Source: Rhodotorula mucilaginosa (lineage: Eukaryota > Basidiomycota > Microbotryomycetes > Sporidiobolales > Sporidiobolaceae). Taken from it: DNA of 64,000 bases. The stretch is from assembly GCA_034406715.1 (NCBI GenBank), contig CP137865.1, forward strand, positions 310,001 to 374,000. The letters are read 5' to 3'. The translations under genes were made by a program, and so were the position numbers. Shown here in pieces: positions 21,939 to 32,380 of this stretch (its first letter is position 1; each line of letters opens with the position of its first letter). The notes beneath the pieces were generated by a model. It did no database searches and was not told where the DNA came from. It saw nothing but the letters and a program-made list of their open reading frames with translations.

Positions 21939-24899
21939 ATGGCGACTCTGCTCGACGACCTCGACCCGTACGGAGCGCAGAGTCACGCGGCAGATGCTCA
22001 TGATCGCAAGGTACGCTGCTGCAGGCCTCTCTCCGCAAAGTGTAACGATGTCCTCACTCACTCTTCCCCCGCCGTCCGTCCGCTTCACCAGTCCTGGAGA
22101 GAGTCGACCCCAGACGATGCCCCTGCCTCGCCCATAACTCGACTCCTCGACCTCTCCTTCCTCGCGGCAGTCACTCCACGCTCGCCCGAACGCTCCGCCC
22201 TCATCGACTTTTCCGTCTCGCCCCCTCCGCCGCTCTACCCTTCCTCGAAACCGTCCGCCCAACCCGACATGGCCCCCGTCCACCTCCTCGACAACGACTC
22301 GTTCGCGATCGAGTCGCCGATCAGAAGCTCCGAGACGGGTTGGCAAGTCGAGGAGAAGGAGAACCGCCCACTCGCGAAACCGGCGCGCAAGAGATGGAGC
22401 GTCATGACCAAGCTACGAGAGGAGCAAAAGCAGCGACAGGATCGCCCCCGGCAGAGTTCACCGCCCGTCAAAGACCTCAGTCCCTTCCGCGCAGGTGAGC
22501 CCACCCTTTGCGCTTAACGTAAGATCCTCCTCTCGTTCGGAAACTGAACCCTCGTCGGCACCTCACCCCGCACGACACACAGCAGGAGACGCTTCTGTCT
22601 TTCTCTCGCCGAGTCAGCTCGGGGTGGTCGACCTCTCGCTCATTGCAGACGAAGGCGCCTCGTTCCTCGCCGTGGCAGACACGAGCGAGACCGCCGCCTT
22701 GTCCCGTCTCGGTTCTCGGGCCCCTCAAGCGCAAGCGCAAACGCGAAAGGACGAGAACCTCTCGGGCGATTCGTCGGGAGGAGGAGGAGGACAAAGTGGT
22801 GGCATGTCGGTGTTGCTGCGAGGCTTCGAAGGCGACGCGTCCGCCACCACAAAGGCCGGCGAAACAGGCCGCGATGATCCTGCGCATTCTTCGTCGATCC
22901 TGCCCACGACTCTCACTTCGTTTCACCGCCGCGCTCTCCAACAATCCGTCGCCCACTTCGACTCTCCACCTCTTCTTCTGAACGAGCCGACTTTCAGTCT
23001 GGACGACCCTTCTTCTTCCCGCGGCGGCGAGGAAGTTACGCTCTTGAATTGCTCGACGGCGTCTTTCAAAGACTATCGCGATTCGCCGCGCAAACCTCGT
23101 CTCCTTCTTCTCAGTACGCACACTGAAGATTGGAGCTTGGAAGAAGAGGGGGAGGAGGAAGGGTCTCGCCCCGGTGGCGATGATGGTGGAAAGACGCCGC
23201 GTCCGCCGCGACGACGAAACGGGCGGGTCTCGGACGCGACGACGGCTTCGTCTTCTTCGGACGGGGACTCGTTCCGCCTAGATAGGTTCCAAACCAGCGA
23301 ATTCGGCACCGGCATGTGAGTGGCTTTTCTGGGCTTGCCTCCCAAACCCACTCGGATCATCCAATCTCTTGACTGACTCTGGTTCTCCTCTGCGCACGCA
23401 CAAACTCAAAAAGCTTGAACCAAAGTCCACCAACCGCGGCGCTCAAGCCCGAATCGACGAGAACTCTCCGCCTCGAACTCGGTCTCGGTCACGGAGGACT
23501 CGACGCGTTTGCGTTCGCGTCCCCACCTCGCGAGGCGTCAGTCTCGCCGCCGGGTTCGCCCGTGACCTCCGAGTTGGCGAGCTCGACTCGAACAGTGACG
23601 GCGCCGAGTCGGTCCTCGAGTAGGGCGAGCACCGTCGTTGACGACGCTCTCGCTCGGTCTTCTTCTTCGGAAACGGAAACGGAACTGGAAACCGAAACGA
23701 CGAGAAAGCCGCCGCGCGTCCCGGTGGTGGTGCAGTCCATCACGGCGACGCCGATGCCGGCAGCGAAAGCGACCGCGATGTCGGGCGCCGAACGCCTCAA
23801 GCGCCGGCTCGAAGAGTTGCGCGCGCAGAAACAGCGACAACAAGCCGTTTCTTCTTCTACCGCCGCCGCAGCGGCTTCTACTCGTACACGCGCATCTACC
23901 ACCACCCCTGCTGCCACGATAGTGCCGACTTCTGCGACGCCGGCGGCTGCGGCTCGGCGGTCGTTCGCGCGACCCTCGCTCGAACCTACAACAGCACCCC
24001 CAACCACGACCGGACGGCTGGCCCGTCCTCGTACCTCTGCGTTGCCCCCCACCACCGCTCCGCCGATGCAGCCGCCCGCGACTCCAGGCGAGCGCAAAGA
24101 GTCGACCGCCGCAAGGCTGGAACGGCTCCGCTCTGAGCGCAAAGAGCGCGAAACGATCCGGAGCGCGACAACGGCGACTCCTGGACGAACGGGAGGCGGA
24201 CTTGTACGGTCCGCGAGCTTGATCGCGCCGAGAGATCGATCCCTCGCTTCTTTCTCGTCGGGAGGATCGAGCGATGTTCGAAGCGGAAGCGGGGCGCGCT
24301 TCTTGCCGTCGAGCCAGAGTTTGGCCGACTTGTCGACGATCGCCAAACAGCCGGCGACTGCGTCCAGGCGGACTTCCCTCCTGCCAGCACCGGCGCCGGC
24401 ACCGACAGCACCGAATCGCCGCACTTCGCTTGCGCCGTCGTCTGAGGTGCCGCGACGTCGCATGTCGCTCGCGCCGGAGTCATCATCGGCTCCTCCTCCT
24501 CCGGCGGCGAGATCATCCCGCCAAAATCTTGCCCCGACGAGTCGCGACAACGGTCTCGATCGGTCGCTCCCTCCCTCCTCATCTTTTTCATCATCATCAT
24601 CTCGCACCTCCGTCGCGTCGTCTATCAGGCGCTCGTCGAGCTTGCAACAGATCTCAGAGCCGGTCGCGGGTCGACGCGGTTCTTTTTTGGCGGCGGGGAT
24701 GAAGCCGACGACTCTCGCTTCGCTTGCGCCGACGCAGGAGCGAACCCCGTTCAAGTCCCTGCAAGCTCAATCTGCAAGCAGCAGCGAGCTAGCTGCATCG
24801 AGGGACGCGCCGACTACGTCCGGAATTGCGCGAGCGCCGTCGACGAGGCGGTTGAGCCGGCTCGCGCGACCTTCGATGGGGAGTCTCGGCCCGAGATGA
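21939..24899 (+). CDS. Long Ser/Thr/Pro-rich protein, unknown function
   Basis: Four exons (21939-22010, 22092-22494, 22583-23315, 23414-24899) give 897 residues. It starts MATLLDDLDPYGAQSH. Most of it is disordered, with many SP and TP sites (VTPRSPER, SSPPVKDLSPF) suggesting control by proline-directed kinases. Two short basic helices with coiled-coil character occur in the C-terminal half (SGAERLKRRLEELRAQKQRQ and AARLERLRSERKERETIR). The tail repeats RRTSL/RRMSL-like motifs and ends SRLARPSMGSLGPR. No enzyme, membrane or zinc motif is seen. Cytoskeletal or spindle scaffolds can look like this, but that is a guess. The last acceptor (aaaaag at 23413) is weak, though it alone keeps frame. 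Confidence 0.72.
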
Positions 24900-25281
24900 A
24901 AAATCAGGCACTTCTGTGCCGAGTACAGTAGTCGTGTGAAGAGACCGTTCAACCCATGCGGTCGAAGCAGGCAACCTTGACGAGAGCGGACGACCCTCTT
25001 CCCGTCTTGCCGACCTTGGGAACTTTGTCGGCCCTGGTCTGGAAGCTTTCCTCCCGCGGCACAGCAGCTCAGGGTATCTGATTTCGCGCTGCTGACTCGC
25101 TAGGGACATCCTTCATTGCACGCCTGCAACCTCGACTCGGTTCCCCGCTCGCGCTCCTCTCTAGCATTGCCCGTCGCCAGCTCAAGCCGCGGAGGAGGAG
25201 CGCCGCGATTGGACTCAGCCCGGAATCACAAATTAGTGCGAGGGCGAGGAAGACGAGGCGGGAGACTCCGCGCCGTAGACG
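24900..25281. other. Intergenic, promoter side of membrane protein A
   Basis: 382 bases between two plus-strand genes. No gene, repeat or clear motif is seen. Confidence 0.45.
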
Positions 25282-26630
25282 ATGCGAGAAGAGGCGGACC
25301 ACTTCCTCCCGCTGCTGGCTTTCGGTACGTCACCCCCACAATACCCTCTTCTCTATAAGGCTGACAGACATCTGTGAATCCGTAGGGTACATCATCATGA
25401 TCTCGCTCCTATCCGGGCTCTTGGGAGTCAGGTTGGCCGCCGCGCACGACTCCTTCCGCCGCATGTTGATCCTGCACTTCCTCGCCTTGCTCCTTTTGAC
25501 AATGTCGCTCTTGTTCGTCGTCACCTCCGCCATCCTCATTCTCGGTAAAGGAGCGCACCTGAGGCGATCCGCATGCGAGGGCGCCATATGGCTTTGGTGA
25601 GCAGGGACGGCGATGTACCCGCAAGTTGCCCTTGAGCGAGCTGGCTAAAACCCTGCCTTGAACGGCAGCATCTCGCTCTACGCGCTCAGCAAACTAGTCC
25701 TGTACCTACTCCTACTCGAAAAAGTCTGGGCCGTCCACGGCCTGGCGTCACTAGGCCATCGCAACCGCTGTGAGTGCCCACGCCGGACGCTCCCTGCGCC
25801 CGCGAGACGCAGTCTGCTGACGCTGGCTTGGTCCCGCTTGCTAGGGGACTCGAAATGGTACCGTGTAGGCGCGGTGCTCGTCCTCGGCTGGGTTGCTGTT
25901 GCAATCCTGGTGATTGTGAGTGCTTCTCTACCCGCCGCTTCGCGACCAAGCTCAAGACGAGGTAACGTTTCTCAGCCCGGACGCATTGCCGTAATCCGAA
26001 ATGGGACTTGCAATATCGGTCTCAAGCTCTTCACGACGATCCCACTCCTCGCCGTCGAGACGGTCGCCAATCTCTACCTCTCTCTGGCTTTCTTGTTACC
26101 AATCTGGCGGAGCAAGTCGCCTCAGATTCTGAGACTGGCTCGGCGCTCGAGTATCGCCGCCCTGATCTCTTTAGCAACCTCCTTGTGAGCTTTGAGCAAA
26201 CTCCGGTCATCATACCGTCTTGCTCACCCCGCCGAACCTGACTCGCAGCAGCAACGGCTTCATCATCACCATTCTCGGCGGCAAAGAGTTGAGCTGGATC
26301 TGCCTCGGGAGTTGCTCGATCGACATATCTGTCAATGCCCTCGTGGTGTATGCAGTCACGATCTCTCCAGCGGCAACCTCTCCGAGTGGTCCGCTTTGTC
26401 CCAGCGAACGGGCAAGATGGCGCGTCCGCCCGCCGAAGAAGCGGACCACAAGACCCGACCTCTCCGCGATCAGCGTGCAGGTGACGCAGGAGGTACAGGT
26501 CGACGACGAGAGGGAGCCCTCTCGGCCGCTGTGGTCCTGTCCGGCCTTGTTGCCGAGTCCGCCACCGACGGTGGGCGGCCAGGGTGCCGGAAAATGGCGA
26601 ACATCGCACCCGTTCAACCTCAACTTGTAG
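25282..26630 (+). CDS. Multi-pass membrane protein A of a tandem pair
   Basis: Six exons (25282-25324, 25386-25596, 25669-25769, 25845-25915, 25976-26184, 26249-26630) give 338 residues. About seven hydrophobic helices are visible, including FRRMLILHFLALLLLTMSLL, LSKLVLYLLLLEKVWAVHG, VGAVLVLGWVAVAILVIV and VETVANLYLSLAFLLPIW, with a further pair around FIITILGGKELSWICLG and SVNALVVYAVTI. The C-terminal tail is hydrophilic and contains DLSAISVQVTQEVQVDD, shared with the next gene. It resembles uncharacterised seven-helix proteins of basidiomycetes; receptor or transporter function cannot be decided. Exon phases match gene B in order, so they are duplicates. No signal peptide is evident; the first helix may act as anchor. 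Confidence 0.8.
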
Positions 26631-26999
26631 AAAATTCCGACCTTGAAATTCTCGCTGCACACTTACAATCTCTTATCGGTTTATCGTTCGAAACTGTCAT
26701 AGAGGGCCAGACGCAATGCCTTTGTCGGAAATCCCGCTCTCCCGACGCCGCGCCTGTTTGAGAAGGTCGCATGGAGAGCCTGGGCTAGGATGCGTATCAA
26801 GAGCACCCGCCTGGCGTAGGCCCAGAAAGCGCCAGGGGTGCCAATAGATCAACGCACCGGTGTTCCCGTACAGGCTCGCGGACTAGGGGTGTTCGGGAAG
26901 ACTGACCTTCGTCGTCGCTGATTCTCCTTGCAAAAATGCATCCTTCCTCCTTCGCTTTGCCTCATCAGAAGCACGCCCATGCTATGACCTTACAGCGAA
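26631..26999. other. Intergenic between the tandem membrane-protein genes
   Basis: 369 bases holding the 3' end of gene A and the promoter of gene B. I see no remnant of a further copy. Confidence 0.45.
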
Positions 27000-28236
27000 A
27001 TGAGCAGCGCCCCGCCGATCACTGACGAGTTGTCGGCGACCGCAAACGAAGCGGTCTTGCGGCCGTTCTTCACGGCGGGTCCGTCCAGGTCAAGTGGCGC
27101 TCGTCTCTCCCATCGCTGACCATACCGCTCGTGCTCACAGGCTTCCTTCTCGGCTTCGGAACCCTGCTCTGCCTCCTCTCTCACCGCATCACGGCGTTGA
27201 TCGCGCGTCGAGCCCTCGCCTCGAGCGTCCACCTCGCGACCCTGATCTTGCTCGCCGTTTCGTGCGTCTCAAGAAACTTGATTCGATCCGGTGGAGCCCG
27301 CCGACTGACCTCGGATTGGAGATGCAGGCTACTCTTTGTTTTTATATCGAGTGTGTTGGTGGTCGGGTCGAGTTCAACGCGGGCGGCACGAGTATGCAAA
27401 GCGTCGATCTGGCTCTGGTACGCTTCCCCGGTCGAGCATGGCCGCAAAAAACCGAGAGAGCTTGCAGCGATGCTGACCACTGAAGCTGGCGCGATACAGC
27501 CTCATCCTCTACTCTGCCAGCAAGCTGCTGGTCTACTTGGTCTTGCTCGAGCGCTTGCACATCGTGCACGGGAATTCGGCAACCGGTCGCGGTGGCCGAA
27601 CTCGGTCACCTTTATACATGATCGGAGCAGCCCTCCTCGTTGTCTGGACTGGACTCATCTTTCTCATCGTGGTGCGTGCGGGATGATCCTCCTAGTCCGA
27701 GAGTCCCCACGCTCACAGTTTCTTTTTTTGCGCGCGCGGCAGCCTTGGAAAGAGGCGCAACTGCGCCGCTCGGACGGCACCTGCGTCCTCAGCCTGCGCT
27801 TGTGGAGCTTGTTCCCTTCAATTGCGATGGACTGCCTCGCCAACTTGTACCTCTCGGCGGCTTTCATCGTCCCTGTCGCCCGCGGCCGTTTCTCCGACGC
27901 AAAGAGACTCGCGCGCACTTCGACCGTGGCCACCCTGCCGTCGCTCTGCGTCACCTTGTACGGAGCTGTACGCCTCGCTCCGAGCTGCGATCAAGCGAGG
28001 CTGACGTCCTCCCGCGCGCAGGGGCAACGCGCTCGCCTTGATCATTTTGCACGGCAAAGAGCGGATGTTTGTATGCCTCGGCGTCTGCACGCTCGACGTG
28101 ACGGCCAACGCCGTCATCGTCTACCTCGTGACGATGCCGCGTCGAGAGGCGACGACTTCACTAGCGGCGGTGGGACCGGCACCTCGAGCGACGAATGCCG
28201 CTGGGGGTGAAAGCAGGCCGCTCCGAGATTGCAAGT

Positions 28237-28267
<31 letters not shown>

Positions 28268-28619
28268 AAAACAACAACAGCAGCAACGGCGGTGGAGTTG
28301 GCGCCGGCCGCCATCGTCGTCGGGAACTCGGCGTCGGACGGACCTCAGTTCGATTAGTGTGCGCATCGACGAGGAGGTGGCGGTCGATTACCACAACAGC
28401 CCCGAGATCGAGTCGTCGTGCAGGATGCCTCGCCCGCCGGAGCGGATCAAGACCACGGGCAGCACTCGTTCGTTTGTTCGTGAAGCGGCGCCGAGCAGCA
28501 GTGGCTCGTCTGGCTCTCGCCGGCTGTCCGGGTCGGCAGTTTCGAGCGAAGGGGCCGAGTCGCATTCCTCGGATCGAGGACCGGAAGCAGAGGATCCTCG
28601 GTGTAGCAGTATTTGTTAG
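27000..28619 (+). CDS. Multi-pass membrane protein B of a tandem pair
   Basis: Six exons (27000-27078, 27141-27261, 27328-27417, 27500-27671, 27743-27957, 28022-28619) give 424 residues. It aligns by eye with gene A: IWLWC before ASKLLVYLVLLERLHIVHG, a YMIGAALLVVWTGLIFLIV helix, AMDCLANLYLSAAFIVPV, NALALIILHGKERMFVCLG and TANAVIVYLVTM. Intron positions match gene A. The cytosolic-type tail is longer and carries a Gly9 run, a Gln5 run and DLSSISVRIDEEVAVDY, the same conserved motif as in A. Seven helices are likely. Function unknown. Duplication is old enough that loop sequences differ strongly while helices and the tail motif are kept. Confidence 0.8.
28237..28267 (+). repeat. GGC trinucleotide repeat in coding sequence
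   Basis: About ten GGC units encode a Gly tract in the tail of membrane protein B, directly before a short Gln tract. It is a likely site of length variation. Confidence 0.85.
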
Positions 28620-28751
28620 CAGTGCAGTGCATGTCCGGATCACCAGCCTAGAGTCTTGGGGGAACAGTCGACGTGTGAGAGCGACGGCCCAAACACCGAT
28701 CGAAACGCCGCTTGCCGAGGCTTGTCTCGCTGCAACCACACCGAGTACAGG

Positions 28752-30517
28752 ATGGACACGCAGCCAGCGGTGCCGCAGTCGCATCCGCTGCGACCGTACT
28801 CGGTCTCGCCGTCGCTCGCAGACTGGCAGCCGGCGTCGTCGTCGCTCCCCACCTCGTCCGCATCATCATCACCCGCAGCAGGAGCAACCTCGTCCTACGC
28901 GGGCTCGGGCGCGACACGCTCAGTCCCGCCATCACTACGACTCCCGTCCTCGAACCGGTACGACTCGTCCGTCGGCGACTTGCCCGATGCTGCTTCCTCC
29001 GCCTTGCCCAACGCCGGCGCCGTCCTCCGCGCCTTTGTCACCACCTCGCTCCTCAGCTTCACCGGCGTAGCCATGGTCCAGCCCTTCGAAGTCGGAAAGA
29101 CTCTGGCTCAGGTCCAGTGGGTCCCGCGCGACGGCGTCGAGCCGTTCATCGGGCTCGACTTGCAGGATGACACCACGGACGAACAGGCAGTGAGTTGACC
29201 ACCTACCAATCTGAGCCTACCGTACGTAGCTGACTCTCTCTTCCAATCGCAAAAGATCGAAGACGAAGGCGACGCCGAGGCCTACTTTGAGGATCTCCAG
29301 AACTTGGCCGCCCCTTCGTTCAAACCGCCGGTTGTCATCCCGCCGCGGCCGACCTCGCCGTCCGGTTACCTGCAGAGGTCAGGCGTCGAAGACGAAGCTC
29401 TCGGGACCAAGCCGGAGTGGACAATGCCGATCGTCGTCCAGGGTGGAGTGTGGGACATGATCAAGGCCGTCGGGAAATGGAAAGGAGAAGGGTGGGCCAG
29501 TCTGTGGAAAGGTGCGGCACCCCACCCGAGACTTGCGCCTCTCTGAAAGCCTTGCTGATAAACACTTGAACACATCCCGCAGGCCAGCTCACGACTTGCG
29601 TCATCGACGGCTTGACGACGACGATCCAGCCTTTCCTCCTGACGGCCATGACGGTCGCGCTTCCCGACGCCGCCTTTGCCGAGCTGCCCCTGATCTACTC
29701 CCCTCGGCCGGGCGCACTCCTCGCTCTCTCGACCCTGTCGCACACTCTGACGACGCTCCTCCTCTCGCCCCTCGACCTCGTCCGGACGCGCCTGATCGTG
29801 CAGAGCGCGCAGCCGCAGCACCGCAAGTACAAGAACCCGGTTCACGCCCTGCGGACCATCCTGCAAGAGGAAGGCGGTCTTTGGACGACCTACTTCAACT
29901 CGAACCTGTTCATCCCGGCCTTGCTCGAAGGCATCGTCCGACCCTTGTTGCACCTCTCGACGCCGCTCATCATCTCGCGGTACCTGCGCCTCGAACCGTC
30001 CACGAGCCCCGTCTGGTTCGGACTCGCCGAACTCGTCCTCGGCACGGCCGGGTTGCTGTTGACCATCCCGCTTGAGACGGTCCGGAAACGACTCCAGCTC
30101 CAATCGCGCGCCGCGTTCGTCCGCGCCGGTCGAGCCGGCGGGGTCGGTCGCGCGTGGCGCACGTGCGTCGAGACGAGACCGGTCCCGTATGCTGGAGTCG
30201 TCGAGGCCGTGTATCGGATCTTGACCGAGGAGACGGGCAAGATCCCCCGGAGGAGAAGGAGGAGACGCAGCAGCGCCGCGCCCAACACCCCCGGCACCAC
30301 ACCTGGAGCCGCACGAGACGGGTTCTTCTCGGGCGGTGCGGGTGCAGGTGCGGCCGACGACGACAAGGAAGATCTTCGAGTTGTCGGACTCGGCGCGAGT
30401 GGCGGGTTGCGGCAGCTCTACCGAGGGTTCGGGATGGGCTTCGGCGCCAACGTCGTCGTCTTTTTGCTCGGACTCGTCGCCGGTTCCGACGACACGTCCG
30501 GATGGGCCGAGATCTAG
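28752..30517 (+). CDS. UGO1: Mitochondrial outer-membrane fusion protein Ugo1 (carrier-fold)
   Basis: Three exons (28752-29189, 29256-29511, 29583-30517) give 542 residues. The N-terminal 110 residues are Ser-rich and disordered. Carrier-type repeats follow: a helix with VAMVQPFEVGKTLAQVQW, a middle section with LTTLLLSPLDLVRTRLIVQ, and a last one with LLLTIPLETVRKRLQLQS, each a degenerate PxxxxRxRxQ carrier signature. The C-terminus has LRQLYRGFGMGFGANVVVFL. This degenerate layout fits Ugo1, which in yeast links the fusion GTPases Fzo1 and Mgm1 at the mitochondrial outer membrane. A basic RRRRRRR stretch plus a Gly-rich loop near residues 450-490 is an insertion relative to typical carriers. 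A plain solute carrier is less likely because the motifs are incomplete. Confidence 0.85.
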
Positions 30518-31114
30518 ACACACAGCGTCCTTGCCTCTCCTCCTACCGACTTTTGCCCCCTCGTTCGTCGACTTTCAACTCGGTCCTCGTTGTCTCACTT
30601 TTCGCAACGGCACGACCAGTCTCCCCTTTCGCCTTTTTCCCCAGTCTGTACACTCCCGATTTTTCTTCTTCCCCCCTGATATACACACTTTCTTGTGCTG
30701 GGATTCCTCATGGCTATACCTTGATGTTCTGGACCAAGCTTTCTCGCTGCTGGGAAAACGACGGGAGATGACACCCTAGGAGGACACGCTGGGAAGACAG
30801 GTCCGTTATCTTTCCTTTGACTTTCCATAAGCACTTTGTGGCTGATTTCGTACCCTGGCAGGTGGTCCGGAGACGTTCTTTCTCTGCACCTTCTTCAAAT
30901 TCTTGAGGGTCACGGCGACCCAAAAGCGCTTGGCCGGAGCAGCAAACACAAGCCGCGTCGTGGCACTTGACTTGTTTTCTCGCAGTTCTCGGCTCTCGGC
31001 ATCCCCAGTCCGCAATCGCTTCGCAGCTTCATCTCACACTCTCATCGCCGCCGCCCCTTCTTCCCCTCTTCCTCTTCCCCTCTTTCGGACCTCGACGCAT
31101 CGCATCCGGACGAC
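30518..31114. other. Intergenic, about 0.6 kb
   Basis: This holds a pyrimidine-rich 3' UTR of UGO1 and the promoter of the next gene, with long C/T runs near 31030-31085 just before the ATG. No gene is supported. Confidence 0.45.
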
Positions 31115-32104
31115 ATGGTCAAGGTTCTGCTGGGTGTATTGATGCTCGTGAATGGCTTAGGAGGTGCACTGGCGGCGCTTCGTGGAGGTGCGTCTTTTTG
31201 TCTGCAACCCTGAGAGACGGCGAGGAGATGGCGGCTTCCTATTCCGCCGGACCGAACCGTACTCTCTCCAGAAGAGGACACAAGGACTGAGAAATACTCC
31301 CCTGCAGCCACCGACGACGGCAGTACGCCCTTTTCCTCAGCTTGAGCCTCTGAATCCTTCTCCAACAGGCAAAGATTCACGTGCTTGTCACGCCTCGCAG
31401 TCATCGCCACGACTTCGATCGACGAACAAGCCAAGAGTCAGGACTTGTCGCTCAAAGAAGTGTGCTACATGGCGTTGTACAAGGAGGAAGGTGAGGGCAG
31501 TCACCTCTGGCGTGCGGACGTCGAATGCCCAGCTCTTCACGGTTTTCGTGGCGGGAACTGCGCGCGGGGAGGGCTTTGAGTCAGTTCCTGAGGTGACTGA
31601 CTTTCTTGCCATTGTATCAGACTATGGCTCCCTGAAGTACACCAAGGAGATCCTCGTCCAGGACAGTGAGTCCTGGTCCCGTCACGCTTGCGATCTTCCC
31701 GTGTGTGTGAGAGCTGATCCCGACTCTCCCATGAAGAGCAATCGCGCAACGTCTACGTCAGCGATGGCTACAAGGAGTCGAACGACGGCGCGACCTACAT
31801 TTACAGGGTGCGCATTTTTGGAGAGTTCAGAGTGGTTTTGTCGCGCCGCTTGAGGCGAGATCTTTCGCTGAAGACGATCGCCACATCCGCGCAGAGCTTC
31901 TGCTACAAGCAGTTCCACTACTCGGAGCACACGCAAAAGACCTTTGGCGACTCGGGCGCCGGCGTCATCGTCGACAGCGGGATCGGGAACGCGTTCCGCA
32001 ACAAGCACGTCGACTCGAACGGGATCTCGGCCGACGACGGAACGCTCAAGACCCTCAAGGGCGAGAAGGAGGTTACTGGAGACGGCGCGAGCCACAATAC
32101 GTGA
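31115..32104 (+). CDS. Small probable secreted protein, orphan
   Basis: A five-exon model (31115-31187, 31401-31490, 31621-31665, 31737-31807, 31895-32104) gives 162 residues in frame. The first exon encodes a signal-peptide-like MVKVLLGVLMLVNGLGGALA. The mature part reads TTSIDEQAKSQDLSLKEVC, YGSLKYTKEILVQDKQ, RNVYVSDGYKESNDGATY, FCYKQFHYSEHTQKTFGD and a Gly/Asp-rich tail ending GDGASHNT. Two Cys are seen. No known domain is recognised. The weak point is the first intron (209 bases): the acceptor at 31400 is chosen because it alone keeps frame with the later exons, while a better-looking acceptor at about 31370 shifts frame. The start could therefore be different. Confidence 0.55.
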
Positions 32105-32380
32105 TCCGGCTTTTGTGTGCTTGCGTGTGTGGCGGAGATCATGGACCGCTTCCTCCTTTCTTCCCTCCTCTCCTTTTTCCTCTCCTGCTCGCTTTGTCCT
32201 TCTCTCCTGTCCGCTTTAGTCTTTTCGGATACTGCTTGCATTGTCTTTCGTCTTCTCGCGGCGTCTCGGCAGCCAAGCTCTGCGCGTTATTGGGTTTCAT
32301 CGAAGTGTCGATCCGTGGAACAGCTTCGCTTCGACCAAACCACCTCGATAGGGCGACAACCTCGTGCGAGGGGCGTAGCG

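Noticed and set aside
23489-24754. Open frame of 421 codons antisense to the Ser-rich gene
   Set aside because: A shadow of GC-rich codon use; Val/Ala/Arg-rich low-complexity translation.
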